Shown here one piece after another: positions 1 to 4,577 of a stretch of 5,413 nucleotides of DNA. The translations under genes were made by a program, and so were the position numbers. The notes under the pieces were generated by a model, which saw only the letters and a program-made list of their open reading frames with translations, was not told the DNA's origin and made no database searches. The stretch is from positions 1 through 5,413 of the forward strand of contig JAIRMY010000013.1 in NCBI GenBank assembly GCA_031258335.1, read 5' to 3'. The DNA comes from Spirochaetaceae bacterium. Its GTDB lineage: Bacteria; Spirochaetota; Spirochaetia; Treponematales; Breznakiellaceae. Every line of letters begins with the position of its first letter. The stretch's first letter is position 1.

Positions 1-1213
1 CTGTCATTTCCACGGATTGTTTATCTTTGCGGGAGGCGAGGAGGGCGGCCTCGTTTACTAGATTGGAAATATCCGCCCCGCTCATGCCGGGGGTAGCCCG
101 CGCTATCCGCGACAGATCAACTGTTTTGGCAAGCGATACCTTGGCGGAATGTATCTTTAATATGGCTTCGCGCTCGTTCAAATCGGGCATGGCAACGACT
201 ACCTGCCTGTCAAAGCGTCCGGGACGGAGCAGTGCTGGGTCGAGCACGTCGGGGCGGTTTGTCGCGGCAAGAATGATGATTCCCTCCTTTGAGTCGAATC
301 CGTCCATCTCGACAAGCATCTGATTCAAGGTCTGCTCCCTTTCGTCATGGCCGCCGCCGTAACCCGCGCCGCGTGTACGCCCTACAGCGTCAAGCTCATC
401 TATGAAGATGATGCAGGGGCTGTTCCGCCGTCCTTGCTCGAACAGGTCGCGGACACGGCTCGCTCCGACACCGACAAACATTTCCACAAAGTCGCTGCCG
501 GACATATGAAAGTACGCGACTCCGGCTTCTCCGGCTACCGCCCTGGCCATCAGGGTCTTGCCTGTACCGGGCAGCCCGACGAGTAAGACGCCTTTTGGGA
601 TTTTCGCCCCCATTTTGGTGAATTTTTCAGGCGCTTTGAGGAACGCCACTATCTCTTCGAGTTCCATCTTGGCATCAGCTTGACCGGCGACATCGTCAAA
701 CGTAACTTTTTTACTGTTGTCAATGTAGCGTTTTGCCTTGCTTTTGCCGAATTGAAGCCCTCTGCCGCCCAGCCCGCCCTGCATATTCCTCATCATAATC
801 CAGATGAACAGGAATCCTACGATCCATGGAAGAAGTTCAATCAGGATACGGCCAAAAGTTGAACGCCCCGTACCACCCGTTACACGTATGCCTTTTGACG
901 CAAGCGCGGGCAAGAGTCCGGGGTCGTGATAGGGAATCATGGTTTTGTAGTAATCAACGGCGCCGTTGTTTCCGGGGCGGCTCCATTCTATCGTGTTGTT
1001 ATCGTATATAGTTACCGCCGTAAGATTATCGCGGGCGATGGCGTCCATAAAATCAGTGTAGGCGGCATCTTTTACCTGCGTGGAATTCTGACGAAGGTAA
1101 ATGAGTCCAACCGCCGTTATGATAATCAAAACCAATAGAAAACCAAAACGCGGTTTTCCCGCTTTTGGCAAAGGGGGCGGTTCATTGTCGTGTCTGTCGT
1201 TTTTTTCCGGCAT
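1..1213 (-). CDS. ftsH: ATP-dependent zinc metalloprotease FtsH, N-terminal 404 residues (3' end outside window)
   Basis: FtsH is a hexameric inner-membrane AAA+ protease that extracts and degrades misfolded membrane proteins and some soluble regulators. Translating the minus strand from the ATG at 1213-1211 gives 404 codons with no stop before the window edge. A short proline-rich cytoplasmic start is followed by membrane segment 1 (about residues 23-40), an extracytoplasmic domain, and membrane segment 2 (about 123-141). The AAA+ module begins near 170: Walker A GLPGTGKT (213-220), pore motif FVG (246-248), Walker B IIFIDELD (268-275), and the second region of homology (316-337) with arginine fingers R330 and R333. 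The helical lid starts near 376 (GMSGADISNLVNEAA). The HEXXH zinc site is expected beyond position 1. The start is supported by a GGGAGA ribosome-binding site at 1217-1222. The second Walker A residue is Leu, where many FtsH proteins have Pro or Ala. The gene is transcribed divergently from flaB. Confidence 0.97.
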   Translation of the reverse strand, partial: MPEKNDRHDNEPPPLPKAGKPRFGFLLVLIIITAVGLIYLRQNSTQVKDAAYTDFMDAIARDNLTAVTIYDNNTIEWSRPGNNGAVDYYKTMIPYHDPGLLPALASKGIRVTGGTGRSTFGRILIELLPWIVGFLFIWIMMRNMQGGLGGRGLQFGKSKAKRYIDNSKKVTFDDVAGQADAKMELEEIVAFLKAPEKFTKMGAKIPKGVLLVGLPGTGKTLMARAVAGEAGVAYFHMSGSDFVEMFVGVGASRVRDLFEQGRRNSPCIIFIDELDAVGRTRGAGYGGGHDEREQTLNQMLVEMDGFDSKEGIIILAATNRPDVLDPALLRPGRFDRQVVVAMPDLNEREAILKIHSAKVSLAKTVDLSRIARATPGMSGADISNLVNEAALLASRKDKQSVEMT

Positions 1214-1298
1214 ATTTCTCCCAGAGATTCTGTAATTACTATAAGTGTATACAGGAATACCATTTTTGAAAAGTATGCCTTTATATGCATGCCGCCGC

Positions 1299-1324
1299 TG
1301 TGGGTTGCGCCTGTGCAACCCACA
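1299..1324. repeat. Perfect 10-bp hairpin in the ftsH-flaB spacer
   Basis: TGTGGGTTGC at 1299-1308 is the exact reverse complement of GCAACCCACA at 1315-1324, with a 6-base loop. It sits roughly midway between the divergent ftsH and flaB starts. No T-run follows on either strand, so it is not a standard intrinsic terminator. It could be an operator, a boundary element or one copy of a dispersed palindrome. Its left arm plus the first loop bases (GTGGGTTGCGCC, 1300-1311) matches 10 of 12 bases of a sequence at 4440-4451. Confidence 0.6.
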
Positions 1325-1360
1325 CACGGGTACCAACGAGCGGCTGGCCGGGGAAAAAAC

Positions 1361-1387
1361 TTAAGTGAAGTTTGATAAAACCGATAA
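1361..1387 (+). promoter_or_regulatory. Candidate sigma-28 (FliA) promoter for flaB
   Basis: ACCGATAA at 1380-1387 matches 7 of 8 bases of the sigma-28 -10 consensus GCCGATAA. TTAAGTGA at 1361-1368 lies 11 bases upstream, the normal spacing for this promoter class, but it is only a partial match to TAAAGTTT. Transcription would start near 1394, giving a leader of about 60 bases. Class III flagellin genes are commonly sigma-28 dependent, which fits the gene downstream. The -10 is convincing and the -35 is weak. Confidence 0.55.
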
Positions 1388-1445
1388 ATAAGTATAGGTT
1401 GCGGTGGTTCTAATGAGGGACTGTAAGCGCCGTAAAATAAATAGT

Positions 1446-1452
1446 GGAGGGG
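1446..1452 (+). promoter_or_regulatory. flaB ribosome-binding site that fixes the start codon
   Basis: GGAGGGG lies 3 bases before the ATG at 1456. The frame also has an in-frame GTG at 1444, but that GTG overlaps this purine-rich site and would add MEGK to the front. The downstream ATG gives MIINHN, the conserved start of spirochaetal core flagellins, so 1456 is chosen. Confidence 0.8.
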
Positions 1453-1455
1453 AAA

Positions 1456-2316
1456 ATGATAATAAATCACAATCTTAGCGCCATGTTTTCGAATCGCTCG
1501 TTGAAAGTTACGCAGGGATATTTGGATAAGAATTCCGAAAAGTTATCCAGCGGACTCAGAATAAACCGCGCCGGCGATGATGCTTCGGGGCTTGCCGTAT
1601 CTGAAAAGCTGCGAAGCCAGATTCGCGGTTTGAATCAGGCTTCTGCCAATGCGTTGAACGGCATATCGTTCATACAGACAACGGAAGGTTATCTACAGGA
1701 GTCGCAGGACATCATACAGCGGTTGCGTGAGTTGGCGGTGCAAGCGGCTAACGGCGTCTATACCGCTGAGGACAGGATGCAGATTCAGGTGGAAGTTTCT
1801 TCACTGATAGACGAAGTAGACCGTATAGCGAGTCACGCGCAGTTTAACGGGTTAAATATGCTCACCGGGCGTTTTGCGCGCGAGGTGGGAGGGAATACAG
1901 TAACGGCTTCGATGTGGTTCCACATAGGCGCGAATATGGATCAGCGCGAGCGTATTCACGTAGGCACGATGACGACGAAGTCGCTGGGGCTGCGGGATAT
2001 GGGTACCAACATCATCATGTCGCTGGAGAGTCCGGATGACGCAAACCGCGCTCTGGGTACGCTGGATGAGGCGCTGAAGATCATCAGCAAGCAGAGGGCG
2101 GACCTCGGAGCGTATCAGAACCGCATGGAACACGCGATACGCGGCATAGACGTGGGCGCGGAAAATCTGCAAGCTGCCGAATCGCGCATACGCGATACGG
2201 ATATGGCGAACGAGATGGTTGACTACACCAAGAATCAGATACTTAGCCAGAGTGGTACCGCCATGCTTGCCCAGTCGAATCAGAGGGCACAGACTGTATT
2301 ACAGTTATTGCAGTAG
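1456..2316 (+). CDS. flaB: Periplasmic flagellar filament core flagellin, FlaB family
   Basis: This is the filament core subunit of spirochaetal periplasmic flagella (axial filaments). The product is 286 residues, the same size as treponemal FlaB proteins. The N-terminal D0/D1 helices carry the flagellin signature LSSGLRINRAGDDASGLAVSE (residues 30-50 overall), followed by the long helical stretch with RLRELAVQAANG and AEDRMQIQVEV. The short middle part contains MWFHIGANMDQR, typical of spirochaetal FlaB in place of a large variable domain. The C-terminal D1/D0 helix has ENLQAAESRIRD from residue 236 and ends in QTVLQLLQ. There is no signal peptide, as expected for a subunit exported by the flagellar type III apparatus. 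A sigma-28-like promoter lies upstream and corA follows after 11 bases. Spirochaetes often carry several flaB paralogues, so the paralogue number cannot be assigned. Confidence 0.96.
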   Translation: MIINHNLSAMFSNRSLKVTQGYLDKNSEKLSSGLRINRAGDDASGLAVSEKLRSQIRGLNQASANALNGISFIQTTEGYLQESQDIIQRLRELAVQAANGVYTAEDRMQIQVEVSSLIDEVDRIASHAQFNGLNMLTGRFAREVGGNTVTASMWFHIGANMDQRERIHVGTMTTKSLGLRDMGTNIIMSLESPDDANRALGTLDEALKIISKQRADLGAYQNRMEHAIRGIDVGAENLQAAESRIRDTDMANEMVDYTKNQILSQSGTAMLAQSNQRAQTVLQLLQ

Positions 2317-2327
2317 GCGCACGGTAA

Positions 2328-3269
2328 ATGATAACAATAAGGACGCAGGGCGCCGGGGGAATCACGGAAGCCTCAGAGCCGCGCGATGGATGCTGGATTG
2401 ACGCTCGTGATGTGGACCGTGATGATTTGCGGCGTCTTGAGCGTGAATTCGGCATCGCCGGCGAATTGCTCACCGACATAATGGATGTGGATGAGCAGGC
2501 GCGCATTGAACAGGAAGATGATTATACCGCCGTTATAGTGCGCCTGCCTGTCTGGGATAACAGTAATGAAATAGTCTGTTTTACCGTACCGGTGGGTATA
2601 ATTCTGTTTTCCGATAAGATAGTTACGGTCTGCCAGCGTTCCAGCGACGCTCTGGACGATATTGCTTCCAACCGGGTAAAAGATCTTACTCTGCGCAGCC
2701 AGAGCGCGTTTGTCCTTAACATACTGAGCCGCGCCGCGTATACTTTTTTGCGAGCGTTAAAAGAACTCAACCGCCATTCAAATGAAATCGAAAAAGCCCT
2801 GCAAAAATCCGTGCGCAACAACGAATTGGCGCAGCTTTTGACGCTTCAAAAATCGCTCGTTTATTTTAACACCGGCATAAAGTCAAACGGGCTTTTACTG
2901 GAAAAGATACAAAAAACGCCGTTTCTGCGCCTAAAAGAAGAAGAGCAGGAGTTACTGGAAGACGTTATCACGGAAAATGTTCAGGCTATGGAAATGGTAA
3001 ATATTTATTCGTCCATTCTGACGGGAACGATGGATGCCTTTGCCAGCGTTATTTCCAATAATCTTAGCATCGTAATGAAGCGCCTGACCATTGTGTCCAT
3101 CGTGCTGATGATACCGACTCTTGTTTACAGTTTTTTTGGAATGAACGTACTCCTTCCGTTTCAGGATGAATTTCACGCCGTCACTGGCATTCTTGTATTC
3201 AGCCTTGCGGCGTCTCTCGTGGGCGTAATACTCCTTAACATCAGGACTCCATTCAAAAAAAAGGTATAA
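2328..3269 (+). CDS. corA: CorA family divalent cation (Mg2+/Co2+) transporter
   Basis: CorA proteins are pentameric inner-membrane channels that take up Mg2+ and sometimes Co2+ or Ni2+. The 313-residue product has the family layout. The cytoplasmic N-terminal alpha/beta domain includes GCWIDARDVDRDDLRRLE and DIMDVDEQARIEQEDDYT. A long helical stalk (about residues 130-250) follows. Membrane helix 1 (about 253-270) runs into YSFFGMN, with the signature GMN at 271-273. A short loop containing Asp and Glu precedes membrane helix 2 (about 284-305) and the basic tail RTPFKKKV. The length is typical. The gene begins 11 bases after flaB with no intervening terminator and only a weak ribosome-binding site, so co-transcription is likely. 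The 2-TM GMN family also includes Zn2+ exporters (ZntB-like), so the ion is inferred. Confidence 0.93.
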   Translation: MITIRTQGAGGITEASEPRDGCWIDARDVDRDDLRRLEREFGIAGELLTDIMDVDEQARIEQEDDYTAVIVRLPVWDNSNEIVCFTVPVGIILFSDKIVTVCQRSSDALDDIASNRVKDLTLRSQSAFVLNILSRAAYTFLRALKELNRHSNEIEKALQKSVRNNELAQLLTLQKSLVYFNTGIKSNGLLLEKIQKTPFLRLKEEEQELLEDVITENVQAMEMVNIYSSILTGTMDAFASVISNNLSIVMKRLTIVSIVLMIPTLVYSFFGMNVLLPFQDEFHAVTGILVFSLAASLVGVILLNIRTPFKKKV

Positions 3270-3274
3270 CCTTT
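3255..3274 (-). terminator. Possible weak intrinsic terminator for leftward (ssrA) transcription
   Basis: On the minus strand, AAAGGT and ACCTTT (3274-3269 and 3265-3260) form a 6-bp stem with a 3-base loop and run into a tract of eight T. It overlaps the corA stop codon and points so as to end transcription arriving from ssrA. The stem has only two G-C pairs, so the call is tentative. Confidence 0.35.
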
Positions 3275-3332
3275 CTCAGTTAAAACATTCGTAAAAATAT
3301 ACGCCAAATGAAGGTTAGGCGCTGTATGGAGC

Positions 3333-3404
3333 GAGGGGGAGCCGCGTAGAAAAAAGCTTCGAATAGCAGGGCGGTCTTAATTTGTACCGTATGCGCTCCC
3401 CCTC
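3333..3404. repeat. 10-bp perfect inverted repeat with a 52-base loop, between corA and ssrA
   Basis: GAGGGGGAGC at 3333-3342 is the exact reverse complement of GCTCCCCCTC at 3395-3404. There is no open frame of note inside. It could be the arms of a small mobile or palindromic element, or a terminator-like structure between the convergent corA and ssrA genes. No T-tract follows on either side. Confidence 0.5.
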
Positions 3405-3408
3405 ATAA

Positions 3409-3468
3409 ACAGTGAACAGTGATTTTAACTCAAAGCAAAATTCACTATTCACTGCTCACTCTTCACTG
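3409..3468. repeat. TTCACTG-type heptanucleotide repeats arranged as an inverted repeat, abutting the ssrA 3' end
   Basis: Two ACAGTGA units occupy 3409-3422. On the far side, four consecutive 7-base units fill 3441-3468: TTCACTA, TTCACTG, CTCACTC and TTCACTG. The two groups are reverse complements of each other and could fold into a stem of about 17 bp with small mismatches (3410-3426 with 3437-3454). The last unit ends exactly on the final bases of ssrA. A further TTCACTG pair occurs at 3955-3968. The structure resembles short tandem heptamer repeats dispersed in some bacterial genomes. It may also end transcription of ssrA. Confidence 0.7.
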
Positions 3469-3813
3469 GAGATGGCGGGAGTCGAACCCGCGTCCTAGTA
3501 CGTGAAGCGCCGGCTTCTACAGGTTTAGCCACGTATCTGATTGTCGGGGCGCTCTTGGCTTCGCGGCGGGCGGAGCGTCCGTATTCCGGGGAAATCTCGC
3601 CGCATAAGGCCCGGAAGCCTTATTTAGCCAGCCCTGATTGCGACGCGGCATCCGTCCCTCAAGGCGGCGGGACGGCGCCACGCGATTACGCCGCTAAGGC
3701 GTAGCCGTAATTGTCGTTATCGGCAATTAAATTTTTTGGTCTGTTTAAGGAGTCGGCCGCCTCCACCTGCAACCCGCGCCCCAAACCGCACCAGTCGAAA
3801 CCGGTACACCCCC
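3467..3813 (-). ncRNA. ssrA: Transfer-messenger RNA (tmRNA)
   Basis: tmRNA enters stalled ribosomes as an alanyl-tRNA mimic, supplies a short reading frame, and tags the nascent chain for proteolysis. On the minus strand the 5' end GGGGGTG (3813-3807) pairs with the 3' CATCTCC (3474-3468) as a 7-bp acceptor stem with two G-U pairs. The conserved GGTTTCGACTGG follows the 5' strand. Near the 3' end are AAACCTGTAG and the T-arm GGGTTCGACTCCC. The discriminator is A at 3467. No CCA is encoded, because the next bases are GTG from the adjoining heptamer repeat, so CCA must be added enzymatically. The length, 347 nt before CCA, is normal for a one-piece tmRNA. The tag frame is annotated separately. 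It converges on corA. Confidence 0.96.
3686..3724 (-). other. tmRNA tag-peptide reading frame (ADNDNYGYALAA, then TAA)
   Basis: Within ssrA, the frame starting at GCC (3724-3722) reads ADNDNYGYALAA and stops at TAA (3688-3686). The Ala resume codon, the 12-residue length and the ending YALAA fit treponemal tags. In characterised bacteria, the terminal LAA is the determinant read by ClpXP and related AAA+ proteases. The acidic and asparagine-rich start matches the usual AN/AD-type tag head. Confidence 0.92.
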
Positions 3814-3831
3814 TGAACGCTTGTTTTACGG

Positions 3832-3861
3832 AGTGTAGCATGGGGTGGAAGGGGATGTCAA
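3832..3861 (-). promoter_or_regulatory. Sigma-70 promoter of ssrA
   Basis: On the minus strand, a perfect -35 TTGACA (3861-3856) is followed after 18 bases by TACACT (3837-3832), matching 4 of 6 bases of TATAAT. The mature tmRNA 5' end at 3813 lies 18 bases downstream of the -10. The primary transcript would therefore carry a leader of about ten bases, to be removed by RNase P as is usual for tmRNA. Confidence 0.75.
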
Positions 3862-4142
3862 GGGGGGATGCGCACGTTGCGCGAATGGATAATGGCGGGG
3901 GAGCTTAGGGGTGTCCATGTTATCCGCCAATTGTCCGGCGTCCGGTTCCGGTGGTTCACTGTTCACTGTCCATTTTCAATTTCCCGCAGGGATGGAGGAT
4001 GGTAGACAGAGTAACCCCCTTTATTATTTTCATTTATAATAACATTTTTTTCAGTTCACAATTTTCTTCATTAGCTGCTCAAAGAATTGGCGAAAAATAT
4101 GGACATTAATATAATATTCACCACGCACGCCCTCCTTATCGC
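3862..4142. other. Intergenic stretch upstream of ssrA, no gene recognised
   Basis: No convincing coding frame is seen. It holds a small GCGCA/TGCGC hairpin (3870-3882) and an imperfect inverted repeat, GGATAATGG (3887-3895) against CCATGTTATCC (3915-3925). It also holds a pair of TTCACTG heptamers (3955-3968). An AT-only stem, TTATTAT/ATAATAA (4021-4042), is followed by seven T at 4045-4051 and could be a very weak rightward terminator. Composition changes from GC-rich to AT-rich near 4020. Confidence 0.5.
3955..3968. repeat. TTCACTG heptamer pair on the 5' side of ssrA
   Basis: Two exact tandem TTCACTG units are the same sequence as those next to the ssrA 3' end, so the tmRNA gene with its promoter is bracketed by this repeat family. 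Confidence 0.7.
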
Positions 4143-4204
4143 GAATGAGCCTCCCCGCCGCAAGCAGCGGGGTATCACTCGTAGAGCGGCGGGGAGGCTC
4201 GTTC
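4143..4204. repeat. Large palindrome, arms of 19 positions around a 24-base centre
   Basis: GAGCCTCCCCGCCGC (4147-4161) is the exact reverse complement of 4186-4200, and pairing extends outward to 4143 and 4204 with one T-G wobble. The centre contains AAGCAGCGGGGTATCACTCG. The left arm can alternatively pair with this centre (CCCCGC 4153-4158 with GCGGGG 4167-4172), so two exclusive folds exist. No T-run follows. Confidence 0.75.
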
Positions 4205-4211
4205 TGTAAGA

Positions 4212-4231
4212 CAAGCCGCATAGCGGGCTTG
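4212..4231. repeat. Short hairpin CAAGCC/GGCTTG
   Basis: CAAGCC (4212-4217) pairs with GGCTTG (4226-4231). An inner GC/GC pair extends the stem past one bulged G. It lies in the palindrome cluster between two stronger hairpins. Confidence 0.5.
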
Positions 4232-4237
4232 CCGCTG

Positions 4238-4262
4238 TTAGGTGCGCCGGTGGCGCGCCTAA
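4238..4262. repeat. 11-bp hairpin with a 3-base loop
   Basis: TTAGGTGCGCC (4238-4248) pairs with GGCGCGCCTAA (4252-4262) around the loop GGT, with a single wobble (T4243 with G4257). The stem is GC-rich and tight, without a following T-tract, so it is a structural repeat rather than a clear terminator. Confidence 0.65.
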
Positions 4263-4317
4263 TCACGCGGAAAATGCAGTGTTTACTACCAATTTTTGTA
4301 AGTGCTACTGATTCTAA

Positions 4318-4346
4318 CCGCCGCAAGCGGCGGGGTATTAAACCCC
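4318..4346. repeat. Second copy of the GC-rich palindrome core, with an alternative downstream hairpin
   Basis: CCGCCG and CGGCGG (4318-4323 and 4328-4333) form a stem with a CAAG loop. The sequence CCGCCGCAAGC followed one base later by GCGGGGTAT repeats the core of the larger palindrome at 4155-4175, with one difference. GGGGT (4332-4336) can instead pair with ACCCC (4342-4346), so the two hairpins exclude each other. Confidence 0.6.
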
Positions 4347-4473
4347 AAGTCAGAATAAAACGTTACTTTTCCTCCCTGATAAAAAATAGTTTTTGGCAAA
4401 ACTCCGGATATTCTCACAGAAGACAGTCTGCTCCAATAGGTGGGCTACGCCCCCACGCTCCACTCCACCCACA

Positions 4474-4493
4474 TTTTGGCAGGGCTGCCAAAA
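4474..4493. repeat. Hairpin TTTTGGCA/TGCCAAAA
   Basis: TTTTGGCA (4474-4481) is the exact reverse complement of TGCCAAAA (4486-4493), with a GGGC loop; one more inner pair is possible. Read leftward, the stem ends in TTTT, so it could act as a weak terminator for leftward transcription. It is the last palindrome before the AT-rich gene. Confidence 0.55.
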
Positions 4494-4538
4494 CGAGGTA
4501 AACAGTCGGACCTTAGGCGCAATTTGGTTGTAACATAA

Positions 4539-4566
4539 TTGACATAATATTAAAAACCAGTAAAAT
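4539..4566 (+). promoter_or_regulatory. Sigma-70-type promoter of the AT-rich gene
   Basis: TTGACA (4539-4544) and TAAAAT (4561-4566) are separated by 16 bases, a close consensus match. Transcription would begin around 4573-4575, only a few bases before the ATG at 4578, which implies a nearly leaderless mRNA. An overlapping alternative -10, TAATAT (4545-4550), with a poorer -35 near 4524 would allow a leader of about 20 bases. Confidence 0.6.
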
Positions 4567-4577
4567 GATTAATTGAA

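Larger units (their letters stand above)
4051..4326 (-). pseudogene. Possible decayed or repeat-derived reading frame, 91 codons
   Basis: A minus-strand frame from a TTG at 4326 to a TGA at 4051 has no ribosome-binding site. Its upstream two-thirds is read through the palindromes at 4143-4262, so that part is probably translation of repeat sequence. The last 30 or so residues (from about RDKEGVRGEYY to QLMKKIVN) have a more natural protein composition and lie outside the palindromes. They could be the tail of a broken gene into which palindromic elements inserted. I recognise no family. It may equally be chance. Confidence 0.2.
4347..4577. other. Intergenic stretch before the AT-rich gene
   Basis: It contains a GTGGG/CCCAC hairpin (4440-4456), a strong hairpin at 4474-4493 and a promoter at 4539-4566. 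No open frame with credible composition is seen on either strand; rightward frames here read through palindromes. Confidence 0.5.

Noticed and set aside
27..1138. Several rightward open frames inside the ftsH region
   Set aside because: They are antisense shadows of the clearly conserved ftsH frame on the minus strand.
1214..1270. Promoter for ftsH in the divergent spacer
   Set aside because: TATACA and TATAGT hexamers occur on the minus strand near 1234-1250, but no acceptable -35 lies at proper spacing, so I could not choose one.
1126..1470. Leftward open frame of 114 codons spanning the ftsH-flaB spacer
   Set aside because: It overlaps the ftsH start in another frame and covers the flaB promoter and hairpin. 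The real ftsH frame has its own ribosome-binding site at 1217-1222.
3409..3468. CRISPR-like array
   Set aside because: The repeats are only 7 bases long and tandem, without spacers of regular length, and no cas-like gene is present.
3711..3908. Rightward open frame of 65 codons over the 5' part of ssrA
   Set aside because: It is antisense to the tmRNA gene and its promoter, with no ribosome-binding site. The strong tmRNA evidence accounts for the sequence.
4145..4501. Rightward open frame of 118 codons across the palindrome cluster
   Set aside because: It reads straight through all the hairpins, has no ribosome-binding site and has an Arg/Ser/Pro-rich, non-protein-like composition. It is explained by GC-rich repeats lacking stop codons.
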